Of a DNA stretch of 49,419 nucleotides, positions 34,338-43,099 are shown piece after piece. The notes under the pieces were generated by a model that had not been told where the DNA came from, searched no databases, and saw nothing but the letters and a program-made list of their open reading frames with translations. The stretch lies in contig JAEZIT010000130.1 in the NCBI GenBank assembly GCA_023436495.1, forward strand, positions 1 to 49,419, in the 5' to 3' direction. Position numbers and translations under genes: made by a program. Each line of letters opens with the position of its first letter. The first letter of the stretch is position 1. Origin of the DNA: Acidobacteriota bacterium (GTDB lineage Bacteria; Acidobacteriota; Blastocatellia; Pyrinomonadales; Pyrinomonadaceae).

Positions 34338-36437
34338 ATGGCGATTACGCAAGACAAACGGCTGCTGAAGATCAAGACCCCGCTGGGAAAGGACTTTTTG
34401 CTGATAAACAAAATGTCGGCAAACGAAGGCCTTTCCCGGCTTTTTAGCATCGAGGCGGAACTGCTTCACGAAGAGAGCGACGCGGGGTACGAACCGACCT
34501 TCGTCGACCCGAGTTCGCTTTTGGGACAAGGAGTCTCTATCGAGATAGAACAGGCCGACGGGACCAGCCGATCGTTCAGCGGGATTGTCAACCGGTTTTC
34601 ACAGGGCACGCGTCACGTCCGGTTCTCGTTCTATAACATCAGCATTGTCCCGCACGTCTGGGTACTGACTCAGAAATTTCAGAGTCGGATCTTCCAGCAC
34701 AAGAGCGTGCCCGACATTCTCAAAGCGGTTTTCGAAGGCTTTGAGGTCAAGTATGAGATCCAGGGAACGTTCCACCCGCGCAATTACTGCGTGCAATACC
34801 GCGAATCCGATTTCGATTTCGCGGCGCGGCTGATGGAAGAAGAGGGCATCTATTACTTCTTCGAACATTCCGGCGGCTCTCACAAATTGGTAATCGCGAA
34901 CACCCCGCAATCGCACCGCGACTGTCCGTCCAAATCGACGATCCCCTATTTTCATCAGGTCATCGATGAAGATTATGTGACCGCCATCCACGGCTGGAAC
35001 GCCGATTACAGGCTGCTGACCGGCAAGGTGACTCTCTGGGACCACAAATTCGAACTGCCCGGCAAGAAACTCGACGCTCAACAGCCGTCGCGATTTTCGA
35101 TCGGTGGCAATACAAAGCTCGAATCCTACGATTTCCCCGGCGGCTACGCGCGGAAATTCGACGGCATCGATCGTACGGGCGCCGAGCGCGCGTCGGATCT
35201 GCAGAAGATATTCGAGGACAATAAACGCACGGCCGAGAACTGCATGCAGGCATTCGACGCGATGCACCATACGGCGACCGGCGCCGGCGATTGTTCGGCG
35301 ATGACGTCCGGGTATCGATTTACGATGTCGCATCATCCCAACGAATCGCTGAACAAGCAATACGTTATTACGGCCGTCACGCACGAAGCAGTACAGATGC
35401 CGCCTTACGTATCGGACGACCAACCTGACCAGCCATATGCGAATTCCTTCACCGCGCTGCTGCACGGCGCGGGAGCACCGCCGTTTCGTCCGATGCGTAC
35501 GGCCGAAAAACCCGTCGTGCGCGGAAGCCAGACGGCAACGGTCGTCGGACCCGCCGGCGAAGAAATTTTCACCGACAAATACGGCCGCGTAAAGGTACAG
35601 TTTCACTGGGACCGCGAAGGGCAGAGCGATGCCGACAGTTCATGCTGGGTACGCGTCGCTCATAATTGGGCAGGAAAGAAATGGGGAGTCTTCTTCGTAC
35701 CGCGCATCGGTATGGAAGTGCTCGTTGATTTTATCGAAGGCGACCCGGATCAGCCGATCATAACCGGCTGTGTTTACAACGCGGATTCGATGCCGCCCTA
35801 CACGCTGCCCGACGAAAAGACGAAATCGACCATCAAGACGCACTCGTCGAAAGGCGGCAGCGGTTTTAACGAGATCCGTTTTGAAGACAAGAAGGGATCG
35901 GAACAGATATTCATCCACGCCGAAAAGGACGAAGACATCCGCGTCAAAAATGACGCCAAAGAACATATCGGCCGCGACCGCCACATGATCGTCCAGCGCG
36001 ACCAATTTGAATGGGTCAAAAAGGACAAGCACCTAAAGGTACGCGGAAACCAAATGGAAAAGATCGACGGCAAGATGTCGCTGAAGGTTGGATCTGATAT
36101 GGACGAAAAGGTCGGCACGAAATACGCGCTCGACGCCGGGACCGAGATACACCTGAAATCCGGTACAACGCTGACCATTGAAACGGGAACGAGCCTGACG
36201 CTCAAGGTCGGCGGGAATTTTATCAATATCAATTCGGCCGGTATATTTATCAAGGGCACCATGGTCATGCTCAACAGCGGCGGCGCCGCGGGCTCCGGCT
36301 CAGGCAGCAGCCCGACCGACCCGACCGAACCCAAGGAAGCCGATAAAGCCGAACCGGGAGCGAATCTGACGTCGCCGGTCAAACAGCAGAAACATAACCA
36401 GGAAACGTTTACGCCGCCGTCGGCGATGGGCGATTGA
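34338..36437 (+). CDS. vgrG: Type VI secretion spike protein VgrG (TssI)
   Basis: A 699-residue VgrG. The gp27-like base starts near residue 8 (KIKTPLGKDFLLINKMSANE) and contains YCVQYRESDFDFAARLMEEE. The gp5-like OB and needle region follows (EEIFTDKYGRVKVQFHWDRE, SCWVRVAHNWAGKKWGVFFV), with FNEIRFEDKKGSEQIFIHA leading to the beta-helix. The C-terminus is a short Ser/Pro/Lys-rich tail after FIKGTMVMLNSGGA, with no toxin domain. VgrG trimers tip the Hcp tube and carry the PAAR protein encoded 26 bases downstream. GGGAG precedes the ATG. Confidence 0.95.
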   Translation: MAITQDKRLLKIKTPLGKDFLLINKMSANEGLSRLFSIEAELLHEESDAGYEPTFVDPSSLLGQGVSIEIEQADGTSRSFSGIVNRFSQGTRHVRFSFYNISIVPHVWVLTQKFQSRIFQHKSVPDILKAVFEGFEVKYEIQGTFHPRNYCVQYRESDFDFAARLMEEEGIYYFFEHSGGSHKLVIANTPQSHRDCPSKSTIPYFHQVIDEDYVTAIHGWNADYRLLTGKVTLWDHKFELPGKKLDAQQPSRFSIGGNTKLESYDFPGGYARKFDGIDRTGAERASDLQKIFEDNKRTAENCMQAFDAMHHTATGAGDCSAMTSGYRFTMSHHPNESLNKQYVITAVTHEAVQMPPYVSDDQPDQPYANSFTALLHGAGAPPFRPMRTAEKPVVRGSQTATVVGPAGEEIFTDKYGRVKVQFHWDREGQSDADSSCWVRVAHNWAGKKWGVFFVPRIGMEVLVDFIEGDPDQPIITGCVYNADSMPPYTLPDEKTKSTIKTHSSKGGSGFNEIRFEDKKGSEQIFIHAEKDEDIRVKNDAKEHIGRDRHMIVQRDQFEWVKKDKHLKVRGNQMEKIDGKMSLKVGSDMDEKVGTKYALDAGTEIHLKSGTTLTIETGTSLTLKVGGNFININSAGIFIKGTMVMLNSGGAAGSGSGSSPTDPTEPKEADKAEPGANLTSPVKQQKHNQETFTPPSAMGD

Positions 36438-36463
36438 TCCCGTAACAAAAGGAGCGAACCGCG

Positions 36464-36964
36464 ATGCCTACAGGGCCCGCCGCCAGGACAACAGATAATG
36501 TGATGCACCCGCTGCCCCCGGTTTTAACGCCCGGGCCGGGTAGCAAGGACGTGATCATCGGAAACCTTCCCGCGTGGCGCGGGATCCCGGCCGCGGCCGC
36601 TGCCGCGCTTCAGGCCGCCAAAGCCGCATCCGACGCAACCGTCAAGGCCGCCGAATCCGCGACCATGGCTGCCGCCGGCACGCCCGGAGCTCCGGCCGCG
36701 TACGCTGCCGAACAGGCAGCAAAGGCAGCCGCGCTCGCCGCGCTCAGCAGCACGATCAGCGGAATGGCGGGCATGTCGGACATTCATGCCTGTACGACGC
36801 CTTCGCCGGTGCCGCCGCACGGTCCCGGTGTCGTCGTCGACGGTTCGCAAACTGTTCTGATAAATAACATGCCCGCGTGCAGAATGGGCGACACGATCAT
36901 CGAACCGCTCGGGCCGCCGAACAAAATAATGAAAGGCGAATTTACCGTCATTATCGGCGGCTGA
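36464..36964 (+). CDS. PAAR-domain spike tip protein with Ala-rich insertion
   Basis: A 166-residue PAAR protein. The first half-motif is near the start (PTGPAARTTDNVMHPLPP) and the second near the end (SDIHACTTPSPVPPHGPG, TVLINNMPACRMGDTI). H16, the IHAC histidine/cysteine pair and the PACR cysteine are candidate zinc ligands. Between the halves is an alanine-rich helical stretch of about 65 residues. PAAR proteins sharpen the VgrG tip and may carry effectors. There is no C-terminal toxin domain. AAAGGAG is a strong ribosome-binding site, and the gene follows vgrG by 26 bases. Confidence 0.88.
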   Translation: MPTGPAARTTDNVMHPLPPVLTPGPGSKDVIIGNLPAWRGIPAAAAAALQAAKAASDATVKAAESATMAAAGTPGAPAAYAAEQAAKAAALAALSSTISGMAGMSDIHACTTPSPVPPHGPGVVVDGSQTVLINNMPACRMGDTIIEPLGPPNKIMKGEFTVIIGG

Positions 36965-37016
36965 AACGCGCCGGGCCGGCTTGCAATTTCTGCCCGCGCA
37001 GGGCACGCTTTAATGC

Positions 37017-37754
37017 GTGGATCCTGATTCCCCCTTGATGAACGACCTCGAAGACAACTTCATTTCCGGCATTTACAATTATTGTGACCGGTGGTGCGAG
37101 CGCTGCAGTTTCACGTCGCGGTGCCGTGTTTTTGCGATGGAACAGGAAGAAGTTCTGACCGACGAAGAACGCGACGTTACGAACGAAGCGTTCTGGAAAC
37201 GGCTGGCGGGAATTTTTGCCGAGGCAAAGGAAAAACTTCGCGAGAAAGCAGAAGAATTAGGGATCGACCTCGATGCGGAACCGGAGTTTTCCGAAGCTGA
37301 ACGCAGGGAAGCGATACGCCGGCAGGACCTCGTAAAACTCGCTGAAAAATACGCCCATACAACCAGCGAGATCCTCGAAAATGATTCGTTCGCCATATCG
37401 ATCGATGACGACATCCGAGCCGAACTGCTGCAGATCATTCGCTGGTATCAATTTCAGATCGCCGCCAAGATCTTTCGCGGCTCCGACGCCGAACTCGACC
37501 TCGCGGACGAACCCGAAAGCGGCCTAGTCCGCGACAGCGTCATTCAGGACAAGGACGGCTCCATAAAAGTCGCCCTTATCGGCATCGACCGTTCCATCTC
37601 CGCCTGGAGCGCCCTGCTTGATTCCGATACAAAAGACATCGTAAAACCGATGATCGCCCTGCTCGAAAACATCCGACGGGAGACTGAAAGAAAATTCCCG
37701 AACGCACGAAGTTTCGTACGCCCGGGATTCGATGAGATCGAAACGGTGATGTGA
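37017..37754 (+). CDS. Unknown protein with N-terminal Cys motif, end of T6SS locus
   Basis: A 245-residue protein, called from the GTG at 37017; an in-frame ATG at 37038 would remove seven residues, and neither has a clear ribosome-binding site. Close to the N-terminus is a cysteine cluster (YCDRWCERCSFTSRCRVF) with spacing C-x3-C-x2-C-x5-C, suited to a metal or Fe-S site. The rest is acidic and mostly helical (KEKLREKAEELGIDLDAEPE, LLQIIRWYQFQIAAKIFRG). There is no signal peptide or membrane helix. It follows the PAAR gene by 52 bases on the same strand, so an adaptor, chaperone, effector or immunity role is possible. I recognise no named family. Confidence 0.65.
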   Translation: MDPDSPLMNDLEDNFISGIYNYCDRWCERCSFTSRCRVFAMEQEEVLTDEERDVTNEAFWKRLAGIFAEAKEKLREKAEELGIDLDAEPEFSEAERREAIRRQDLVKLAEKYAHTTSEILENDSFAISIDDDIRAELLQIIRWYQFQIAAKIFRGSDAELDLADEPESGLVRDSVIQDKDGSIKVALIGIDRSISAWSALLDSDTKDIVKPMIALLENIRRETERKFPNARSFVRPGFDEIETVM

Positions 37755-37787
37755 TCCCACGGGTATCTCGTTAACACTTCATAATTG

Positions 37788-37816
37788 TTGACCGGCAAGT
37801 CAAAACGATATAGATT
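37788..37816 (+). promoter_or_regulatory. Candidate promoter for the secreted protease gene
   Basis: TTGACC (37788-37793) and TAGATT (37811-37816) are 17 bases apart. Transcription would start near 37823, giving a leader of about 76 bases with AAGGAG before the ATG at 37899. Confidence 0.5.
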
Positions 37817-37898
37817 GTCATTGAAGTTGACGCACAGGAGTGCGGTTTCCCACACCCGTGCCGCTTCCCCGATCCCGCATTATCAAAAGGAGTTTAAT

Positions 37899-39611
37899 AT
37901 GTTCGTCAGCTCAACAGGCAAAGCGCGCGCTTTCGCTGTGCTCTTCTTCCTTGCCGCCGCGTGTTCGTTTGCGATCGCACAGACGGCGGACAATGTCACC
38001 GTAAAGGTTGCCGTCGTCGATAAAGATCTTTCCCCGCGCAGCGTTCCGAAATTTGCTCTTGTCATTTCAAAACCGGGCGACCCGTCGTTTACCGAGGTGC
38101 GCCTTTCCACTTCGTTCGAGGGCACAGCGTCACTGTCGCTTCCGCCGGGTAATTACACTGTTCGCTCCGTAAAACCGTTGGAATTCGAGAACCGGACATT
38201 CACCTGGGAACAAGCATTCACGATAGACGATAAGCCGGCGACGATCGAATTAAGCAACGACAATGCCAAGATCACGGCGGGATATTCCGATTCCGTACCT
38301 GCTCCATCGCGGCGCCGCGTCAGCGAGGAAGGCGAACTCTTCAAAACTCTCCGCGCCGGTGTCGTTACCGTCGAGGGCGAACTTGGTTCCGGTACCGGTT
38401 TTATTATCGACGAAGCAGGTTTGGTCTTAACGAATCAGCACGTTGTCGCGAGATCGAATGAGATCCGTATTCGGTTCGATGAGAAAACTGCGGTAAAGGC
38501 TCGTCTGCTTGCCGAGGATGCCGACCGCGACATCGCCGTACTTCAGGTAAATCTGTCGGCGTGCCCGTTTTGCCGCGTCCTCAAAATAGCTGAAGACAAG
38601 CCCGGCGAACCGGCCGTTATCGAAGGCGAACGCGTTTTTACGATCGGCAGCCCGCTGTTTCAGGAAAAGATCCTGACCTCGGGCATTGTCAGCAAGATCG
38701 AGGAACGCGCCATCATTTCCGACGTTAACATCAATCCGGGCAATTCCGGCGGCCCGTTATTCAATTCGCTCGGCGAGGTGGTCGGCCTGACCACGTTCGG
38801 CATACAGGCACAAGGCGGCCCCGGGATCTCCGGAATTGTCCGCATCGAGCAGGGCCGCGAACTTCTGGAAAAGGCTCGTGAAATAGCCGCCGGCAAAGGT
38901 GCTCCGTCGGCCGAACTGATGCCCAATATGCCCGAAGGGACATTTCCGGTCGAGACCATCAAGGCACAGATCGACGTCAAGAAATTTCCGCGGAAGCCCT
39001 ATGAGGACGATATCAAGGATTACCAGATCAGCTATATGACGCCGGTGTTCAAATTTTACGTCTCGGAAAAGGATCGCCTGGAATCGCTGAAAAAACGCGA
39101 CAAACGTAATAGGGAAAAAGGAGCTGTCAACACCGTCGACAGGTTCAAAGACCTGCGAAATTGGAACGAATACGCCGGCCAGCTGAAACCCGTCGTCGAT
39201 ATTCTGGCATTGCCGGAAGTAACTGCCACCGGAAAATCAATATTCCTCGGGATCGTCGCCGCCGCGACCATCGGCGTGCCTGTCCCGCCGGACATGAAAT
39301 TCAAAGCCGATTTCTATCAGATGAAACTGATGTGCGACGGCAAAGAAATTCCCCCGCTGAAACGAAACAAGGTCGAATTTGGAGCCGAGCTGCTGAATTA
39401 TTACAAGGTAAAAACGCGCTACACATACGCAGGAGTTTATACCTATCCCTACGATGTGTTCGAACCCGGTAAATGCGGGCAGATGGTCCTGCACGTCTTC
39501 TCCGAAGAGAACATCGAAGTGCCTATCGTTTCACCGGTCAAACCCGACACCAAGGCCCGAATTTGGTCAGATTTTGCGGACTTTCGAGCACTTTCGGCGG
39601 CACAGCCTTAG
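37899..39611 (+). CDS. Secreted trypsin/HtrA-like serine protease
   Basis: A 570-residue protein. I use the ATG at 37899, which has AAGGAG before it and begins a signal peptide ending SFAIAQ; the frame is open further upstream but that part overlaps the promoter. An N-terminal beta domain (about 25-130) is followed by a trypsin-like domain with the full triad: H181 (TNQHVV), D211 (DRDIAVL) and S283 (NPGNSGGPL). There is no PDZ domain; the C-terminal 200 residues (ISYMTPVFKFYVSEKDRLE onward) are a region I do not recognise. It acts in the periplasm or outside. It lies after the T6SS genes but has its own promoter, so the link is doubtful. Confidence 0.85.
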   Translation: MFVSSTGKARAFAVLFFLAAACSFAIAQTADNVTVKVAVVDKDLSPRSVPKFALVISKPGDPSFTEVRLSTSFEGTASLSLPPGNYTVRSVKPLEFENRTFTWEQAFTIDDKPATIELSNDNAKITAGYSDSVPAPSRRRVSEEGELFKTLRAGVVTVEGELGSGTGFIIDEAGLVLTNQHVVARSNEIRIRFDEKTAVKARLLAEDADRDIAVLQVNLSACPFCRVLKIAEDKPGEPAVIEGERVFTIGSPLFQEKILTSGIVSKIEERAIISDVNINPGNSGGPLFNSLGEVVGLTTFGIQAQGGPGISGIVRIEQGRELLEKAREIAAGKGAPSAELMPNMPEGTFPVETIKAQIDVKKFPRKPYEDDIKDYQISYMTPVFKFYVSEKDRLESLKKRDKRNREKGAVNTVDRFKDLRNWNEYAGQLKPVVDILALPEVTATGKSIFLGIVAAATIGVPVPPDMKFKADFYQMKLMCDGKEIPPLKRNKVEFGAELLNYYKVKTRYTYAGVYTYPYDVFEPGKCGQMVLHVFSEENIEVPIVSPVKPDTKARIWSDFADFRALSAAQP

Positions 39612-39660
39612 CGAGGCCTGGAACTGAGAAGGTTCGATCGTACTGACCACAATGAAAATT

Positions 39661-39690
39661 CCCGGGCGTATGAAATTTCGTACGCCCGGG
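39661..39690 (-). terminator. Terminator for the minus-strand XAC2610-like/fumC unit
   Basis: A perfect 10-bp stem (CCCGGGCGTA / TACGCCCGGG) with a 10-base loop. On the minus strand it is followed by AATTTTCATT, a moderate U-tract. It lies between two convergent genes and may serve both. Confidence 0.7.
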
Positions 39691-39718
39691 AGCTAATAAG
39701 ATCAAAACGGTTATGCGA

Positions 39719-40396
39719 TCAGTCCTCGCGTTTGACGTATTTGACGCTTGTCTGCCACCGCCCTTTGACCAATCGTCGGGTCGTTACCTTCACCTTGTCG
39801 CCGCCCTGCCCTGTGTATGTCGCGTCGTCCGTTATCTCAAGCACCATTTTCGGAACGTTGTTCACGACAATATATTCCGCCGCTTGATGCCAGCAGCATC
39901 CGGATTTAGTCAGCGTCGACAGCCGCTTTCGCTTCGGGTCGACCTCGAACATCCCGAGATACTCCTGCCCGAGCTTTGTAAACGCGGCATTGTTCGTGAA
40001 CCGTCCTTCGGCCTTTGAATAGAGATAGACCTGATATGACGGCATTCCGTAAGCGCCGTTATTGCCGTCACAAATAGCGACGTCCTCAAGCCCGTCGAAA
40101 TTGAAATCGTCAAATGTCATGACGCTCTGTTCGTCGTACAGCAGCGTCCTGTTTACCTGTGGCTTGTCGTCATCCAGCCACATAATCGTGTCCGGCAGGT
40201 TTATCACCTGGAATGGCTCGTCCTGGCCGCGGCGCGAAAACGCGAATTTCGATGCTCCTCGGCAGCTTCTGCCTTCCTCACATTTTTCGATCTCAATAGC
40301 GACATTTATCGTGCCTGCGGGGTTCTGCACCTTGAATGTGTGCTGTGCCGAAACCGTTATCGGGCACAACAAGATGGCCAGGAGGAGTAGTTTCAT
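39719..40396 (-). CDS. Secreted protein, XAC2610-like (FG-GAP-like motif)
   Basis: A 225-residue protein with a signal peptide (MKLLLLAILLCPITVSAQ). The central segment DDFNFDGLEDVAICDGNNG followed by SYQVYLYSKAEGRF resembles FG-GAP calcium-loop repeats and the XAC2610 family, whose members lie in the periplasm and include lysozyme or protease inhibitor-like proteins. That comparison is by eye. Four cysteines (CEEGRSC, GCCWH) could form disulfides. It starts 32 bases after the fumC stop, so it is probably co-transcribed with it. Confidence 0.65.
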   Translation of the reverse strand: MKLLLLAILLCPITVSAQHTFKVQNPAGTINVAIEIEKCEEGRSCRGASKFAFSRRGQDEPFQVINLPDTIMWLDDDKPQVNRTLLYDEQSVMTFDDFNFDGLEDVAICDGNNGAYGMPSYQVYLYSKAEGRFTNNAAFTKLGQEYLGMFEVDPKRKRLSTLTKSGCCWHQAAEYIVVNNVPKMVLEITDDATYTGQGGDKVKVTTRRLVKGRWQTSVKYVKRED

Positions 40397-40428
40397 ATAT
40401 TTGGGAAGGTGTCCGTTCCGTTTTCGAA

Positions 40429-41835
40429 CTATGGATGCGTCATCTCTTCCGGTTTTACCAGCTCGTCGAACTTCTCCGCCGTCAGCAGGCCCAGCTCTAT
40501 CGCGGACTCCTTAAGGCTAAGACCCTTCTTATGAGCATTTTTTGCGATCTTCGCGGCATTGTCGTAACCAATGTGCTGGTTCAGCGCCGTCACGAGCATC
40601 AGCGAATCGCTTAAGTACTTATCGATCTGCTCGCGGTTCAATTCGATGCCCGCGACACAGTAATCGACAAACCCGTGGCAGGCGTCATGGATAAGCCGCA
40701 CGGAATGAAGGAAATTGTGGATCATCACGGGTTTGAAGACATTCAACTCGAAATTGCCCTGCGACCCAGCAAATCCGATGGCGGCGTCGTTCCCAAAGAC
40801 CTGTACCGCGACCATCGTCATAGCTTCCGGCTGCGTCGGGTTGACCTTGCCGGGCATGATGGAACTTCCGGGCTCGTTCTCGGGCAGCGTGATCTCGCCG
40901 ATACCGCACCGCGGCCCGGACCCGAGCCAGCGAATATCGTTCGCGATCTTCATAAGGCTCCCGGCCAACGTCTTCAGCGCGCCCGATGCAAATACAACCT
41001 CGTCATGTGCCGAAAGCGCCGCAAATTTGTCCGGATGCGATTTGAAAGGCAGACCCGTTAATTCCGCGATCTTTGCCGCGGCGCGGTCCGCAAATTCCGG
41101 GTGTGCGTTCAATCCCGTACCGACCGCCGTTCCGCCTATCGCCAAGTCGAACAGGCCCGGCAGCACGAGCAGCAGCCGGTCGATATCGCGTTTGATCAGG
41201 TTTGCCCATCCGCCGAACTCCTGCCCGACCGTCAGCGGCGTCGCGTCCTGCAAATGCGTTCGTCCGATCTTTACGACGTCGGCAAATTCCTTAGCCTTGG
41301 CGTCAATGGCGTCGTGGACCTTTTTGACTTCCGGGATCAAAGCCGTAAGCCTTTCGGCCGCCGCGATGTACATCGCAGTCGGGAACGTGTCGTTCGACGA
41401 CTGCGATTTATTCACGTCGTCGTTCGGGTGAACGGGCGTTTTCGAACCCATTTCGCCGCCCGCCATCTCGATCGCGCGGTTGGAAATGACCTCGTTCGCA
41501 TTCATATTAGTCTGCGTCCCTGAACCGGTCTGCCACACCCGCAGCGGAAAGTGCGCATCGAGTTTGCCCTCGATAACCTCGTCAGCCGCCTGCACGATCA
41601 GCTTCAATTTGTCGTCCGGCAGCTTCCCGAGGTCGTTGTTGACGATCGCCGCCGCCTTCTTCAAAATGCCGAGCGCCCGGATGACCTCGCGCGGCATCAC
41701 ATCGAACCCGATGTTGAAATGCTTCAGCGAACGCTGCGTCTGCGCTCCCCAATAAACGTCCGCGGGCACATCGATCTCGCCCATCGAATCGGTCTCGATC
41801 CGCGTCTTCACCGCCTTTTCTGCTGCTTCTGACAT
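40429..41835 (-). CDS. fumC: Fumarate hydratase class II
   Basis: A 468-residue fumarase C. The lyase signature GSSIMPGKVNPTQPEA is complete, and other conserved parts are GSGTQTNMNANEVISNRA, KSQSSNDTFPTAMYI, GRTHLQDATPLTVGQEF and GGTAVGTGLNAHPEF. It converts fumarate and malate in the TCA cycle, in the cytosol, without an iron-sulfur cluster. Length is typical. AGGA lies about 11 bases before the ATG. Confidence 0.96.
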   Translation of the reverse strand: MSEAAEKAVKTRIETDSMGEIDVPADVYWGAQTQRSLKHFNIGFDVMPREVIRALGILKKAAAIVNNDLGKLPDDKLKLIVQAADEVIEGKLDAHFPLRVWQTGSGTQTNMNANEVISNRAIEMAGGEMGSKTPVHPNDDVNKSQSSNDTFPTAMYIAAAERLTALIPEVKKVHDAIDAKAKEFADVVKIGRTHLQDATPLTVGQEFGGWANLIKRDIDRLLLVLPGLFDLAIGGTAVGTGLNAHPEFADRAAAKIAELTGLPFKSHPDKFAALSAHDEVVFASGALKTLAGSLMKIANDIRWLGSGPRCGIGEITLPENEPGSSIMPGKVNPTQPEAMTMVAVQVFGNDAAIGFAGSQGNFELNVFKPVMIHNFLHSVRLIHDACHGFVDYCVAGIELNREQIDKYLSDSLMLVTALNQHIGYDNAAKIAKNAHKKGLSLKESAIELGLLTAEKFDELVKPEEMTHP

Positions 41836-41890
41836 AATTTCTTGATCCTGTAGAGTTTTAAGAATGCGAATGTTCGCTTAGATTTTAACG

Positions 41891-41927
41891 AAAAACCCGC
41901 GATCGGCAAAGATGCGCGGATCGCGGG
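41891..41927 (-). terminator. Intrinsic terminator of the persulfide operon
   Basis: CCCGCGATC (41896-41904) pairs with GATCGCGGG (41919-41927). On the minus strand the stem is followed by TTTTT. It ends the operon that starts at 46410 and separates it from fumC. Confidence 0.85.
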
Positions 41928-41954
41928 CGTGAGGCGTCGCAACTTTCGCTCGCG

Positions 41955-42581
41955 TTATCCCTCGAGCCGGCAATAACAGTATATAAATTCCTGTGTTGTC
42001 CCAAATGGCGTCTGGTGTTGTTCGTCCATACTGTCTACTAACCGAAAATCGTCCCCGAATTCAGCGTGCATCGACGCCGCGTCGTACCGAACGACATTCA
42101 GGCCGCTGCATTTCTCCGGCCCGCCCAGGCCGAACGTCGCGATTATCACATGGCCGCCCGGTTTTACCGAGAGCTTGACCAGTTCGACATATTTGCGGCG
42201 GTCGTTCGGTTCGGTCAGAAAATGAAAGACCGCACGGTCATGCCAAACGTCGTAGTGATGCTCAGGCAGCGTAACCTCAGTAACGTTCCCCGCGATCCAC
42301 TCGACGCGGTTTGCCTTTTGCCCGAGCCGCGCCCGGCTGGCTGCCAGCGCCGTATCCGAAATATCCAGCACCGTCACCTCCGAAAATCCGCGGTCGAGCA
42401 GATCATCAACCAGCGTTGAATTGCCTCCGCCGACATCGATTACCGCCGCGTCTTTTGACACACCCGTGTCACCGATCATCTTCAGCGAATTATCCAGATG
42501 CTCTCGATACCAGCTTACCTGATCATGCGGCTTGGTCGTGTAAACGGTTTCCCAATGCGCCTGCTTTCCCGTGCCGATCAT
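41955..42581 (-). CDS. Class I SAM-dependent methyltransferase
   Basis: A 208-residue methyltransferase. The N-terminus HWETVYTTKPHDQVSWY is typical of a small family often found next to sulfur genes. Motif I is VIDVGGGNSTLVDDLL, followed by VTVLDIS and WHDRAVFHFLTEP. A thiol or sulfide substrate would suit the setting, but this is inference. Its ATG overlaps the stop of the DUF302 gene in an ATGA arrangement, so translation is coupled. It is the last gene of the persulfide operon, 28 bases before the terminator. Confidence 0.82.
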   Translation of the reverse strand: MIGTGKQAHWETVYTTKPHDQVSWYREHLDNSLKMIGDTGVSKDAAVIDVGGGNSTLVDDLLDRGFSEVTVLDISDTALAASRARLGQKANRVEWIAGNVTEVTLPEHHYDVWHDRAVFHFLTEPNDRRKYVELVKLSVKPGGHVIIATFGLGGPEKCSGLNVVRYDAASMHAEFGDDFRLVDSMDEQHQTPFGTTQEFIYCYCRLEG

Positions 42582-43006
42582 AGTGCCTCAAGCGACCGCC
42601 GCAGCTTATCGGTCACCTCATTGGCGGTCTCTGTGATCTCCGGCGTGTCGCCCACGACGGACATCATCACGCCCGCATCGATCGCGGCAACTACCGACGT
42701 GGCGGATTCGTCCGCCTCATACACTACGACGTTGCACGGCAGCAGCAGCCCGATGTTCAGGTCTTCCTGTACCGTCCTATACGCAAGCGGCGGATTACAC
42801 GCTCCCAATATCACGTATTTCCGAAAATCAATACCGAGCTTCTCCTTGAACTTCTCGTCCATGCGGATCTCCGAAAGCACGCCAAACCCCTCGGTTGCCA
42901 GCGCTTTCTTTGTCCTCTCGACCGCTTCGTCGAACGCCAGCTCAACTTCCTTTACGATCCCATATTTCGTATTCCCGACTGATTGTTTTGCACCGGTGAC
43001 CTTCAT
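42578..43006 (-). CDS. DUF302 domain protein
   Basis: A 142-residue protein matching DUF302: FDEAVERTKKALATEGFGVL, a conserved ILGACNPPLAY and a following helix and strand (LNIGLLLPCNVVVYE). DUF302 proteins are common in sulfur-oxidation and detoxification gene groups, but their biochemical role is not established. The cysteines in GACNPP and LPCNVV are conserved-looking and could bind a sulfur species. GAGG precedes the start, and the stop overlaps the methyltransferase start. Confidence 0.85.
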   Translation of the reverse strand: MKVTGAKQSVGNTKYGIVKEVELAFDEAVERTKKALATEGFGVLSEIRMDEKFKEKLGIDFRKYVILGACNPPLAYRTVQEDLNIGLLLPCNVVVYEADESATSVVAAIDAGVMMSVVGDTPEITETANEVTDKLRRSLEAL

Positions 43007-43099
43007 TTCAAACCTCGCTTACTTCTATTCCATATTCGGGTTTGGGCCTCGCTTGTTTTCGTCACCTTTACGCCGACCGGCGTCGCATGCCCCGCGCAT

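Noticed and set aside
34599..35606. A 335-codon open frame on the minus strand opposite vgrG
   Set aside because: It lies wholly inside vgrG and shows no protein-like pattern; long antisense frames are common in GC-rich genes with this codon bias.
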